A stretch of 64,000 nt of DNA from Enterococcus innesii (GTDB taxonomy: Bacteria; Bacillota; Bacilli; Lactobacillales; Enterococcaceae): assembly GCA_018982785.1 (NCBI GenBank), contig JAHHEN010000002.1, positions 315,001 through 379,000 on the forward strand. The letters are read 5' to 3'. Position numbers and translations under genes: made by a program. Each line of letters opens with the position of its first letter. Position 1 is the first letter of the stretch. Positions 1-10,473 of the stretch are shown one piece after another. The notes beneath the pieces were generated by a model. That model was not told the origin of the DNA and ran no database searches. It saw nothing but the letters and a program-made list of their open reading frames with translations.

Positions 1-148
1 TATCGCCTTCATAAGTGAAGACCAGTTCCATCGAAACCCCATTTTGATCCATTGTGAATGTTTTGGTTTCTTCTTTGGCCCCCGAGCTGCAACTTGCCAA
101 GAAAAGAACTCCGATGACTGCCAAAAATCCAATAAGCGCTTTTTTCAT
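1..148 (-). CDS. small lipoprotein, N-terminal part (gene runs off the window)
   Basis: Reading leftward from an ATG at 148 there is a typical lipoprotein signal: MKKAL, a hydrophobic stretch, then the lipobox LASC with the cysteine at about residue 20, followed by a Ser/Gly/Lys/Glu-rich linker and a sequence ending TYEGD. A strong AGGAGGG ribosome site lies just upstream (152-159 on the complement). The protein should be exported and anchored to the membrane by its lipid-modified cysteine. The visible start resembles the YehR/DUF1307 family of small lipoproteins, but only 49 residues are in the window, so the family is a guess. Confidence 0.75.
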   Translation of the reverse strand, partial: MKKALIGFLAVIGVLFLASCSSGAKEETKTFTMDQNGVSMELVFTYEGD

Positions 149-516
149 TTTATCCCTCCTTTTTTACATAATAATATAGCCGCTTTCACAAGGCTATTCT
201 TATGCTCAGAGGAGAAGAAGGAAGGATTTACTGGAAAATTATGATAAAACGACGAAAAAATATGTGAAATTTTTCTCGAATTTTCACACGCTGATATGTT
301 ATCTAACGACCGCATATAGGAGAGCAAAACCTTACAGAATCGTAGACTTTCAGAAAAGATGATGAAAATGCTGGATTTTTATATTTGTGCAATCTTTTTT
401 TGAAAAGAGAAATTCCTCTTTTTAGTAGCAAATACCGCAAATATTTGCTAAAATAGCATTGTCGGTTAAGCATTGCTTAACAAATAAAGTTTTTCAAAAC
501 TTAGGAGGAATTTTTT
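149..516. other. intergenic region between the lipoprotein gene and fba
   Basis: This AT-rich stretch separates two divergent genes and must hold both promoters. A TAAAAT at 449-454 could be the -10 box of fba, but no good -35 box stands at the right distance. No convincing gene or RNA structure was seen. Confidence 0.4.
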
Positions 517-1386
517 ATGCCAGTAGTATCAGGAGCTGAATTCTTAAAAGCTGCTCGTCAAGGCGGATATGCAGTCGGCGGATTCAACACAAACAACTTA
601 GAATGGACACAAGCGATTTTAAAAGCTGCTGAAGCGAAAAAAGCGCCAGTTCTAATCCAAACTTCAATGGGTGCTGCCAAATATATGGGCGGATACAAAG
701 TTGCTAAAGACATCGTTACAAACTTGGTTGATTCAATGAACATCACTGTTCCAGTTGCAATCCACTTAGACCATGGTGATTATGATGCAGCAATGGAATG
801 TATCGAAGTTGGTTACACTTCTGTTATGTTTGATGGCTCTCACTTACCATTTGAAGAAAACTTGAAATTGGCTAAAGAAGTTGTCGAAAAAGCACACGCA
901 AAAGGCGTTTCTGTGGAGTGTGAAGTTGGTTCAATCGGCGGAGAAGAAGATGGAATCATCGGTTCTGGCGAATTAGCTGACATCGAAGAATGTAAACAAA
1001 TGGTTGCAACTGGTATTGATTACCTAGCTTGCGGAATTGGTAACATTCACGGTCAATACCCTGAAAACTGGAAAGGCCTTGCTTTTGACCACTTACAAGC
1101 AATCGCTGATGCAGTAGGTTCTGATGTACCATTAGTATTACACGGTGGTTCTGGTATTCCTCAAGACCAAATCGAAAAAGCAATCTCAATGGGTGTTTCT
1201 AAAGTAAACGTAAATACTGAATTCCAATTATCATTTGCTAAAGCAACTCGTGAATACATCGAAGCTGGCAAAGATAAAGAAGGTAAAGGATTCGACCCTC
1301 GTAAATTATTAGCACCAGGTGTTGCTGCAATCGTTAAAGATGCAGAAGAACACATCGACTGGTTCGGTTCAGCTGGTAAAGCTTAA
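517..1386 (+). CDS. fba: class II fructose-bisphosphate aldolase
   Basis: This 289-residue protein is a class II (zinc-dependent) aldolase that cleaves fructose-1,6-bisphosphate to glyceraldehyde-3-phosphate and dihydroxyacetone phosphate in glycolysis, in the cytoplasm. Visible family signatures are HLDHG at residues 83-87 (catalytic Asp, zinc His), the ECEVG segment, the NIHGQY zinc-ligand region near 178, and the phosphate-binding LHGGSG segment near 208-213. Length is normal for the family. The start is supported by GGAGG about nine bases upstream. Codon use is strongly biased, as expected for a highly expressed gene. It is monocistronic, followed at once by a strong terminator. Confidence 0.97.
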   Translation: MPVVSGAEFLKAARQGGYAVGGFNTNNLEWTQAILKAAEAKKAPVLIQTSMGAAKYMGGYKVAKDIVTNLVDSMNITVPVAIHLDHGDYDAAMECIEVGYTSVMFDGSHLPFEENLKLAKEVVEKAHAKGVSVECEVGSIGGEEDGIIGSGELADIEECKQMVATGIDYLACGIGNIHGQYPENWKGLAFDHLQAIADAVGSDVPLVLHGGSGIPQDQIEKAISMGVSKVNVNTEFQLSFAKATREYIEAGKDKEGKGFDPRKLLAPGVAAIVKDAEEHIDWFGSAGKA

Positions 1387-1400
1387 TCTTATAATGAACA

Positions 1401-1437
1401 AAAACCGCTGGAAAGCATATTTTCCAGCGGTTTTTTT
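1401..1437 (+). terminator. rho-independent terminator after fba
   Basis: An AACCGCTGGAAA/TTTCCAGCGGTT type stem with a very short loop is followed by a run of T, 15 bases after the fba stop. Confidence 0.93.
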
Positions 1438-1582
1438 GATATAAAATAGCTAGCAAGGTTTACCCAAATTTCAAGTGGTGAATGGCTAATTCAACTTACA
1501 AAAAACGATCAGTAAAAGCGGAATGATACAACATACGAAGAAAGAGACGATGCTGTTTGCTTCATCTGCTTGAAGGCAAATA

Positions 1583-1658
1583 ATAACCGAATAAACAGTT
1601 GTTTGGAAGATGATCATAAGGAGTTTTTATGGTGAGTAATATTCGTTTATTCGGTTAT
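1583..1658. repeat. 14-bp perfect inverted repeat between fba and hutU
   Basis: ATAACCGAATAAAC at 1583-1596 is repeated inverted at 1645-1658 with 48 bases between. It lies in the convergent gap (1438-1702) between fba and hutU, which holds no gene. It has no T-run next to the stem, so it is not an obvious terminator. Confidence 0.6.
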
Positions 1659-1702
1659 CTGCTGCATTTTGTTTCCGCTGATTATTGCTCGTTATTTTTT
1701 GT

Positions 1703-3731
1703 TTATTTGAAGAAGGCATTCAGTGCCTCATCAACTTTTTCTTGGTCTGCTAAATAAGGAATTGTAATATGATCAGTTTCTCGGTTTAGGTGATTGTACT
1801 CTATGGCAGTCTCGATGGCATGTTCATTTCGTGCCCAATTCCTCCTAGCTACACACCCCCATTGTGTCCCAAGCGATGGCAGATTTAATGATTTCATCGG
1901 TTGTTTTTGAACCATCAAGGAGCAATCCGAACCCCCCATTGATTGATTTCCCAATACCCACGCCACCACCATTGTGAAGGGCGATTAGCGTCATGCCTCT
2001 TGCGGCGTTGCCCGCGTAACATTGGGTCGCCATGTCAGCACAGATATTGCTGCCATCTTTAATATTGGCTGTTTCTCTAAAAGGTGAATCTGTTCCAGAG
2101 ACATCATGATGATCTCTTCCTAGCATAACGGGACCGATTTTTCCTTGGCGTACCATTTCGTTAAACCGCAGAGCAATATTGACTCTCCCCATGCAATCTT
2201 GATAAAGAATTCGTGCTTGAGTTCCGACCACCATTTGATTTTTTTCAGCGTCACGAATCCAAATATAGTTGTCACGATCTTGGTATCGACGCGTGGGATC
2301 TATTACCGACATGGCAGCTTGATCGGTGGCAATGAGATCTTCTTTTTTACCACTTAGGCAAACCCAACGGAAAGGACCGTAACCATAATCAAATAACATG
2401 GGGCCCATAATGTCTTCCACATAGGATGGCCAGATGAATCCGTCTTTGTCATTCAAACCATTATTTGAGATGTCTTTGATCCCAGAGTCATAAATAGCTT
2501 TCATAAATGAATTACCGTAATCAAAGAAGTAAGTCCCTTTTGCAGTCAGTGAGTCAATGACATTGAAATGTCGAGCCAATGTTTGGTCCACTAATTGACG
2601 GAATAACTGTTTGTTCTCCGCTAACAAAGCTGTCCGTTCTTCAAAGGACACACCGGCAGGACAATAGCCACCCTCATAGACATTGTGACAAGATGTTTGA
2701 TCAGAAAGCAAATCGATGTGGATTGCTTGCCGATCCAGATACTCCAGTAAATCAACGATATTGCCGTGATAAGCGATTGATGTGCTAATGTTATTTTTGA
2801 CGTATTCTTGAGCAATAGCTGCAGCTTCTGCTGGTGTTTTTGCTAATTGGCTGATCCATCCTTGTTTCATCCGAGTCTCAATCCGAGAATAGTCGACTTC
2901 TGCAATGATTGCGACGGCATTCGCAATTTCAGCGGCTTTTCCTTGGGCTCCGCTCATCCCACCTAACCCAGAAGAAACAAACAATTTTCCTGTAAGGTCG
3001 CCATCGTCTGGGATATTCAGTTTTAACCGCCCAGCATTTAATAGAGTATTGAAGGTTCCATGGACGATTCCTTGAGGGCCAATGTACATCCAGCCACCTG
3101 CGGTCATCTGACCATAGTTGGTAACCCCCATTTCTTCTGCTATTTCCCAATCCTCGATATTATCGTATTCACCAATCAATAAACCGTTTGTGATAATGAC
3201 CCTAGGCGCATCTTTTTTTGATTTAAATAATCCGAGTGGATGTCCGGATTCAATCACAAGTGTTTGTTCATCAGTGATTACTTCTAAATACTTTTTGATC
3301 AGCTGATATTGCATCCAGTTTGAACAGACTTGACCTGTTTCTCCATAAGTGACGAGTTCATAGGGATAAAGCGCAACATCAAAATCTAAATTGTTATCGA
3401 TCATGACTTGCATTGCTTTTCCAGCAAGACAATTTCCTTGATAGTCATCAATTGGTTTCCCATAAATTCGTGTTTTAGGATACCAGCGATAGCCATATAT
3501 TCTTCCACGAGTTTTCAGCTCATCTAAAAATTCCGGTATCACTTTATCATGATGGTCTGGATGTACATAACGAAGAGCATTTTTTAATGCGAGTTCCGTC
3601 TGTTCTTTTGATAGACGAAAGCCGCGATTTGGTGCTCTTCGAATCCCTGTTTGAAAAACAGTTTTGTCAGGTAATTCGGCATCTAACTTGATCGTCATCG
3701 CTGATTCGATCGTTTTCAGATCCACTGTCAT
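1703..3731 (-). pseudogene. hutU: urocanate hydratase, frameshifted near its C-terminus
   Basis: Urocanase converts urocanate to imidazolonepropionate, step two of histidine degradation, using tightly bound NAD+. The first frame gives 628 residues with family landmarks such as SSGLGGMSGAQ and the catalytic-cysteine region SDQTSCHN, then hits a TAG just after AWDTMG. The missing tail (VARRNWARNEHAI onward, about 45 residues) continues in the +1 frame to a stop at 1703. Near 1850 (complement strand) there are four bases, GTGT, where three would keep the frame, so either one base is extra or two are missing. Joined, the protein would be about 675 residues, close to the longer Firmicute urocanases. 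The start has AAGGAGG just upstream. The gene is divergent from hutI across 200 bp. Real mutation or sequencing error cannot be told apart here. Confidence 0.93.
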
Positions 3732-3751
3732 TCCTCCTTAGAATAAAAATT

Positions 3752-3793
3752 ACTTGCTGTACGCAGTTGTTACGTGATGAGTTTACAGCAAGT
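3752..3793. promoter_or_regulatory. 10-bp inverted repeat in the hutU-hutI divergent control region
   Basis: ACTTGCTGTA (3752-3761) faces TACAGCAAGT (3784-3793) across 22 bases, between the divergent hutU and hutI genes. The overlapping 10-mer GCTGTACGCA (3756-3765) occurs again at about 8818-8827, upstream of ftcD. It is a candidate binding site for the regulator encoded in this locus; that link is inference. Confidence 0.45.
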
Positions 3794-3873
3794 ATATCTG
3801 ATGTCTGTCAGCAAAGTGTCCAGAAAAAAGAAAACGCCTTCGAAAGGGTTTCTCTTAGCCAATAAGTGATTGT

Positions 3874-3902
3874 TTGACAAAAAATTGACTTATTTTTTAT
3901 AC
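3874..3902 (+). promoter_or_regulatory. promoter for hutI and the regulator
   Basis: A perfect -35 box TTGACA (3874-3879), a 17-base spacer and TTATAC (3897-3902) end 31 bases before the hutI start. The near-consensus match suggests basal expression without an activator. Confidence 0.75.
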
Positions 3903-3933
3903 GATGTACTTGATGAATAAAGGAGGAAAACTA

Positions 3934-5201
3934 ATGAAAGCTGATAAAATTTTACTTCATTTTTCTCAAGTATTTTGTGGTATTGATAAAGGACATCCGT
4001 TGCGAGGAGCGGAAATGAATGAAGCCTATATTCTGGAGGATGGATATATTGCGATCGAAGGAGCAAAAATTATTGACGTAGGAACTGGAATGCCAGACCT
4101 GCAATTGATTGACGAAAACACAGAATTAATTGATTGTACTGGAAAGACTGCCGTTCCTGGACTGATCGATTGTCATACTCACTTGGTCTATGGCGGGAGT
4201 CGAGAACATGAGTTTGCGCAAAAATTGAAAGGCGTTCCTTACTTGGAAATACTTGCCGAAGGGGAGGTATTTTGAATACTGTAGCAGCAACGCGCAAAGC
4301 TTCGTTTCAAGAATTGTATCAAAAATCAACCCAATTGTTGGATAAAATGGCACTTCATGGTGTAACTACCATAGAAGCGAAAAGCGGATATGGCTTGGAC
4401 TGGGAAACAGAAAAACGTCAGTTAGAGGTGATGAAAAAGCTGCATCAAAAACACCCATTAGATGTAGTTGCAACTTTTATGGCTGCTCATGCTATTCCAG
4501 CGGATTACAAAGATGATTCAGATGCCTTTGTAGAAAAGATTATTCAAGAAATGCTTCCGGAAGTGAAGCAACAGCATTTAGCAGAATTCTGTGATGTTTT
4601 TTGTGAGGAAAAGGTGTTTTCAGCTGCGCAAGCCTATCGATTACTATCTGCCGCACAGTCCTTAGGGTTTGCTGCAAGAATCCATGCAGATGAAATTGCA
4701 TCAATCGGTGGCTGTCAAACGGCAGCAGAGCTGAAGACGGTCAGTGCAGAGCATTTGATGGTCATCCGTGATTCTGATATTGAACGCTTGAGCCGAGCCC
4801 AAGTTATTGGTAATCTTTTGCCGGGTACTACGTTCAGCTTAATGGAAGATACCTATGCCCCAGCAAGAAAAATGCTAAACTACGGCATGGCGATAACCCT
4901 TGCTACAGACAGCAATCCGGGTAGCTGCCCGACAGCAAATCTGCAATTTATTATGCAATTAGGTTGTTTACAGATGAAATTGACACCGGTCGAAGTTTTT
5001 AATGCGGTTACAATCAATGCAGCTTATTCGATTCAGCGTAATGAAACAGTTGGAAGTTTGGAAGCAGGTAAGAATGCTGATATCACAATATTTGATGCGA
5101 AAAATATTGATTTTACAATGTATTTTTTTGCAACAAATCTAGTGAGCCAAGTCTATAAAAATGGTCGCTTGATCGTTAATGGAGGAAACATTTTGCGATA
5201 A
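3934..5201 (+). pseudogene. hutI: imidazolonepropionase, frameshifted
   Basis: HutI hydrolyses imidazolonepropionate to N-formimino-glutamate, step three of histidine degradation, as a metal-dependent amidohydrolase. The metal-binding [10 protein letters not shown] motif is at about residues 78-87, and the later [10 protein letters not shown] and [10 protein letters not shown] segments are also intact. The frame breaks after LEILAEG: the DNA has GAAGGGGAGGTATTTTG, where one more G would read EGGGIL and rejoin the second part without loss. That is a one-base loss in a G run at about 4258-4263. The start at 3934 follows AAAGGAGGAAAACT; an upstream ATG at 3904 lacks such a site. Joined length is about 422 residues, normal for the family. 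Confidence 0.94.
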
Positions 5202-5285
5202 TAGCCAAGGGGCAAACACGGATAAATCAAGCGTCACTCGATTGCGTATATATAAGTGTGGCATAAAATAGCTGGAGGTAATCGT

Positions 5286-8200
5286 ATGCATAAAAAACTG
5301 TCGTTTCAACTCTTTGGCAGCCCACAGATTTATTTAGATGACGAACCTGTATTTTTTTCATTCTCCAAGGTAAACGCATTGCTGTACTACTTGGTGGTTC
5401 ATTCGTCTGTCAGCAGGAATGAAGCAGCGGGTATTTTATGGCCAAATAAAAGTGAGAAATCTGCTAAAAAAAATTTGCGAAATACAATTTACCAAGCAAA
5501 TAAAGAATTGGATGCCGAAGTTATTGTTTCACCCAATAAAACTATTTTACAATTGAGTAATTGCTTAACTATCAGTAGTGATGTTGAGCGTTTTTCAGCA
5601 GATCCCATGTTTTATCTAGACGAGTATCGGGATGAGTTTTTAAAAGGTTTTTACTTGAAAGATTCAGAGATGTTTGATCTTTGGACAGTTAAAATGAGAT
5701 CATCCTTTGAACAAAAATTTATTCGAGCATGTTATCAAAAAGTTGAGCACGATATTAAAGTCAATCGATTGGAGGATGTTGAGAAAAATATCCGCCGTTT
5801 GATTGCAATTGATGAATATGATGAACGAAATTACCAAATGCTCATGGAATTTTATCAAAACAGCGATCGAAGTGGGAAAGTGATTGAAACTTACTACGAA
5901 TTAGCCAATCTTTTAGGGGCGGAAATGGCCATCGATCCTAGTGAAAAGACACGGGAAATTTATGAACAAACATTAACGATCGTTCATCAAAAAGAAGAAC
6001 AGAAAAGTAGTTTCAATAATCGATTTTACGGTCGAACAAAAGAGATCGAGGTTCTAGAGGGACATTTAAGCTGTTTCACAAAAAAGCGTTCCTTTCATTC
6101 CGTTTTGGTTCAAGGAGATGCAGGTGTTGGCAAAACCGCTCTTTGTCAGCAAGTGTTGAAGTATGCCACAGAGAAAAAATTATTACGGTCTCCTGCTATC
6201 AAACAGAACAGAAATTTTCTTTGCGGATTTGGCGAGAAATCATTGATCAATTGATCTTACTAGCACAGCAAGAGCCGAAAATCGATCATTTGATATGGGA
6301 AAAACGACTGAGCCGTTTTTTTCCTTGTATTGGAGAAACAGATACGGATGAGTTTGATCCCTCGGTTGATGAGCAAGACATCAACTATCTTTCGCAGGTC
6401 TTGCTATCGATATTGAATCGTCTTTCACAGACCAGTCAGCTTGTTTTTTTTATTGAGAATATCCAGTGGTGTGATCAAAAAAGTCTACAATTATTGACAA
6501 GCCTGATGCTTCATAATAAAACTTGTTTCTTTCTCTTAACGATACGATCTGGGTATTCTCGAGAGTTGACCGACTTTGTTCATATATTGAGTAATTATAA
6601 CAAATTGATAAAAATTAAATTGACCGCCTTCTCTTCCGAAGAGGTAAAGGCGTTTATTGAAAAACAGCTGCCAAGCGTACAGGTGGATCATCTATTTGCC
6701 CAAAAACTTTACCAAGAGTCGGCAGGCTATCCACTCTTTTTAATGGAATATGCAAGGCAGTTGAACAATGACGGAAAAATCGAATTTATGACTGAAAAAA
6801 TTCAACATGAATTAGAGTTTATGATGCTCCAATTAAGCGAACTTGAAGAAAAAATTCTGCAAGCTGCTGCCTATTTTCGCGATCAGGCACCGGTGTCGAT
6901 GTTGGCTGAGGTAGTCGAGCGACCAGTGGCAGAAGTCGTCAAAGCAGTTTCTGACTTAACCGATAGAAAGCTGGTTTCTGAGTTTGTTCTTTCTGGAAAA
7001 ATCATTATTCGTATTAAATTACAAAAACTAAAAGAATATCTGTATCAGAAGCAAACAGTATCTAAATTGAGGGTCACTCATGAAAAGATTGCCGAGATCT
7101 TTGAATCTCACTGGAAGATTTCTCAGGAAAAAGGTCTACTTGCAGAAGTTGCCTATCATTACAAGTGTGCCCACCAAGAGCTTAAATCGCTGGATTATCA
7201 ACTGTCTGAACTTACAATCAACTTGCGCTATCAACACGAACTATTTCCAATTTATCCTGAAGCTAACCAATTGGTAGTTGACTTTCAGCCTTCAGAACAG
7301 CAAAAAGAATTGGAACATTTAAATCAGATCGGCGAGCAATTAAAAGAGCTTGAGCTGATATATGGGGAAGAGGATGACTATAAACTTTTGTGGATGAAAT
7401 ATCTCTATTTAGAAGGTCGTTGTTTCATTACTATTGGCAATTATCAGCGAGGGATCGAAAATATTCAGCAAGTTATTGTCAAAGCGATGAATGATCACAA
7501 TGAATATTATTTACTAAAAGCGTATCGTCAAATGATCTATTATTTCATTCAAACCGATAATGCAAATGACATGCGGCATTATATCGAGTTAGCAATGACT
7601 GTCGCTATCAAAACCAATGATCATGAGGCAATTGGCGTCTTATTACGGCTCAAAGGCTTGCACCGATTGATGATCGGCGAAATCGAAGAAGCAAAGCGGC
7701 TTCTTCATGAATCAATGACAATCTTTACGATCTCAGAGGATTTAAAAGATAAATATGCGAGCAATATAGCGGCGATTTATGATTATTTAGCTGAAATAGA
7801 GCGCATTAGTGGAAATTATCCCCAAGCGATCACGTATCATAAAAAAGCCATCGCTCTATGCGAAGATCGAGAAGCATGGACTAGTTTAGCGATTTTTTAT
7901 GTAGATATGGGGATTTCGCTGTTTTTGACTTGTGATTACTCTCAGGCTAAAACTTTTTTACAAAAAGCTAAGCGGCTATATCGTGATTTATCTTCCTCAT
8001 GGAAAAAGATTCAGATGGATGTTTATCTAGCGTTAATCGAGCTCAAAGAAGAAAATTATTCGACTATTTTGGCGCTCCTTACTCAATTTTCGAAAATGGA
8101 GGAACAATTTCTAAGTCCTAGAGATTTAGGTCTGATCGCTTTTTTACGAGCAATTTTAAAACTTAGAATAATGAACAACACGTTGCATGCACCTGAAATC

Positions 8201-8329
8201 GCTGAACTTTTAGAGAAAAGTGAGCACTACTATTATGAGCAGGCTTTGGAAAACCTGAGTCCGTATCGTGATCAGTTTGAGTTACGCTGCCTAGAAGAAC
8301 AGTTTGACAAAAGCGATGTTGACGATTGA
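5286..8329 (+). pseudogene. large transcriptional regulator (BTAD, P-loop ATPase, TPR-type), frameshifted
   Basis: The N-terminus (about 1-95) resembles the winged-helix DNA-binding domain of SARP/AfsR-type regulators; about 100-240 resembles a bacterial transcriptional activation (BTAD) domain. A P-loop, GDAGVGKT, is at 277-284, and the rest is an AAA/STAND-like ATPase region followed by helical repeats like TPRs, with a late SGNYPQAITYHKKA unit. The frame breaks at about 6173-6179: the run reads GAG then six A, and seven A would join ATEKK to IITVSCYQTEQ. Joined length is about 1,014 residues. GGAGGTAAT supports the start at 5286. It lies between hutI and ftcD, so it probably activates the hut genes in response to a pathway ligand; that role is inferred from position. 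Confidence 0.85.
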
Positions 8330-8918
8330 CAATACCGCCTGTTTGTTGATTTATACAAATAGGTTCTTTTGCGTAGTGCAGAGGGGAGTACTCCCAATAT
8401 TTTCATTAGAAAAATCTTATTTCCAGTCGCTTTTTTCTAATGAAGGTATCTAAAAATCGTCAAAGTAATGTTTGTAAAACGAGATGTGTTGCTAAGAAAA
8501 ATGATTTTAAATGATCGTTTTCCTTAGCGGGTATATCAAAAGAGTAAGACATGCAAGAAAAAATACCGATTGATAGGTAATCATGTTATTTTATATTTTT
8601 CGATTTTGCATGACTATTATTGTAAGCACTAACAGTCAAATAAGTGTCAAATTTTCGATTTCTCTTTTACTTTGGATCGCGTAAAAAAAACAGAACTGAA
8701 AAAATTGTTTTTATGAAATTATGTGAAGAGTTAAATGTTGATATATAAGGGTTATTGACCGTTTTTTTGCTCGGTGCTAAGGTTAAATTGTTTAATGTAT
8801 AACGTTTTCATTGGTTGCTGCTGTACGCAAAAAAATGCTGTTGGATTTTTGCATGGAAGTGATGAGCCTTGCAAAAATAGGTGACAATTGAATAAAGAAG
8901 AAGAAAGGATGTTTTCTT
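8330..8918. other. 589-bp control region upstream of ftcD, with two hairpins
   Basis: No gene was found. TTCATTAGAAAAA (8402-8414) pairs perfectly with its inverse at 8432-8444. A second stem, GCTAAGAAAA (8491-8500) with TTTTCCTTAGC (about 8517-8527), follows. These may end the regulator transcript. Closer to ftcD, a TATAAC box (about 8799-8804) has no recognisable -35 box, as expected for an activator-dependent promoter. Next to it the 10-mer GCTGTACGCA, shared with the hutU-hutI gap, occurs at about 8818-8827. Confidence 0.5.
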
Positions 8919-9818
8919 ATGGCAATGTTGATTGAATGTATTCCGAATTTTAGCGAGGGACGAGATCAAAAAGTAATTGAAGGATTAGTAAAGATTGCAA
9001 AAGAGGTTGTTGGTGTAATGTTATTGGATTATTCATCAGACCCAAGTCACAATCGCAGCGTTTTCACGTTAGTAGGTGATCCAGATGGGATTCAAGAAGT
9101 CGTTTTTAAGTTAGTCAAATATGCGAGCGAGCACATTGATATGACCAAACAAAAAGGAGAACATCCACGGATGGGGGCAACCGATGTTGTTCCATTTGTC
9201 CCTATCAAGGACGCTTCAACAGCAGATTGTGTGGAACTATCGAAAAAAGTCGCTAAGCGAATCAATGATGAGCTACAGATTCCGATTTTTTTATATGAAG
9301 AATCTGCTTCTCATCCAAATCGGAAAAACTTGGCGAAGGTTCGTAAAGGACAGTTTGAAGGAATGGCAGAAAAAATGAGAGATCCAGAGTGGCAGCCTGA
9401 TTTTGGCAAACCGGAGATACATCCTACTGCGGGAGTGACTGCCATAGGGGCTCGGATGCCGTTAGTAGCATTTAATGTGAATTTAGATACGGACAATATT
9501 GAGATTGCAAACAAAATCGCTAAAATCGTTCGAGGGTCAAGCGGGGGCTTTGCTTATTGTAAAGGAATTGGAGTCATGCTGGAAGAGCGCAATATCGCTC
9601 AAGTATCAATGAATATGGTTAACTTTGAGAAAACCCCTCTTTATCGAACGCTGGAAACGATCCGCTTTGAGGCGAAAAGGTATGGTGTCAAGATTTTAGG
9701 AAGTGAAGTGATTGGGTTAACTCCTGCCAAAGCTTTAATTGATTGTGCGGAGTATTATTTGCAGATTGAAGATTTTGACTACAACAAGCAGGTATTGGAA
9801 AATCATCTTTTAAATTAG
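8919..9818 (+). CDS. ftcD: glutamate formiminotransferase
   Basis: This 299-residue cytoplasmic enzyme moves the formimino group of N-formimino-L-glutamate to tetrahydrofolate, giving glutamate and 5-formimino-THF. The start MLIECIPNFSEGRD is the family hallmark, followed by the conserved DPSHNRSVFT and KGEHPRMGATDVVPF segments and the HPTAGVTAIGAR segment. In animals this domain is fused to the cyclodeaminase; here the two are separate adjacent genes, as usual in Firmicutes. AAGAAAGG precedes the start. It opens the second hut operon, downstream of a 589-bp control region. Confidence 0.95.
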   Translation: MAMLIECIPNFSEGRDQKVIEGLVKIAKEVVGVMLLDYSSDPSHNRSVFTLVGDPDGIQEVVFKLVKYASEHIDMTKQKGEHPRMGATDVVPFVPIKDASTADCVELSKKVAKRINDELQIPIFLYEESASHPNRKNLAKVRKGQFEGMAEKMRDPEWQPDFGKPEIHPTAGVTAIGARMPLVAFNVNLDTDNIEIANKIAKIVRGSSGGFAYCKGIGVMLEERNIAQVSMNMVNFEKTPLYRTLETIRFEAKRYGVKILGSEVIGLTPAKALIDCAEYYLQIEDFDYNKQVLENHLLN

Positions 9819-9829
9819 GAGGGTGTTCG

Positions 9830-10456
9830 ATGTTGTTGAAAGAGTTAACAGTGACAGATTTTGCGGCAATTTTAGGATCAGCTGAACCTGCACCAGGGGG
9901 CGGATCAGCCTCAGCAGTTGCTGGCACTTTAGGTATTTCACTCACTAAAATGGTAACGGAACTTACAATGGGCAAAAAGAAATATGCAGAACATCAGGAG
10001 TTGATGCAAAAAATCCATGAACAAGCTAAATGTCTCCAAGAAAGCTTTTTAGCAGCTATTGATGAAGATACGAAAGCGTTCAATCAGATTTCTGCAGTCT
10101 TTGCAATGTCTAAAGATACAGCAGAGGAAAAAGCAGTCAGGGCAGCGGCGCTTCAACGCGCACTACAAGGAGCAGCAGCTTCTCCAATGAAAATGATGGA
10201 GCTAGCAGTTTCTAGCTTAAATACAACAAAAGAGATCGTTGGGAAATCGAACATCAATGCAGCGAGTGACCTTGGTGTAGCGGCTTTAAATTTGAAATCA
10301 GCACTTCAAGGAGCTTGGCTGAATGTATTGATCAATCTTTCTGGAATCAAAGAGCCATCTTTTGTTGCGGAGTATCAAGAAAAAGGTCAGAAATTGGTAG
10401 ATCAAGGAATTCAGCTAGCAGATGCAATCTACAGTGAGATCGAGAAAATAATTTGA
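9830..10456 (+). CDS. fchA: formiminotetrahydrofolate cyclodeaminase
   Basis: This 208-residue protein matches the cyclodeaminase family that turns 5-formimino-THF into 5,10-methenyl-THF plus ammonia. The N-terminal motif PAPGGGSASAVAG (residues about 23-35) is typical. The rest is helical, with NINAASDLGVAAL near the C-terminal third. It starts 11 bases after ftcD with AGGAGGG as ribosome site, so the two are co-translated and act in sequence. The methenyl-THF product feeds 10-formyl-THF, the substrate of the next gene. Confidence 0.93.
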   Translation: MLLKELTVTDFAAILGSAEPAPGGGSASAVAGTLGISLTKMVTELTMGKKKYAEHQELMQKIHEQAKCLQESFLAAIDEDTKAFNQISAVFAMSKDTAEEKAVRAAALQRALQGAAASPMKMMELAVSSLNTTKEIVGKSNINAASDLGVAALNLKSALQGAWLNVLINLSGIKEPSFVAEYQEKGQKLVDQGIQLADAIYSEIEKII

Positions 10457-10473
10457 GAGGAAGTTGACGTGAA

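Noticed and set aside
3904-3934. Upstream ATG as the hutI start
   Set aside because: It overlaps the predicted transcription start and lacks a ribosome site; ATG 3934 has AAAGGAGG.
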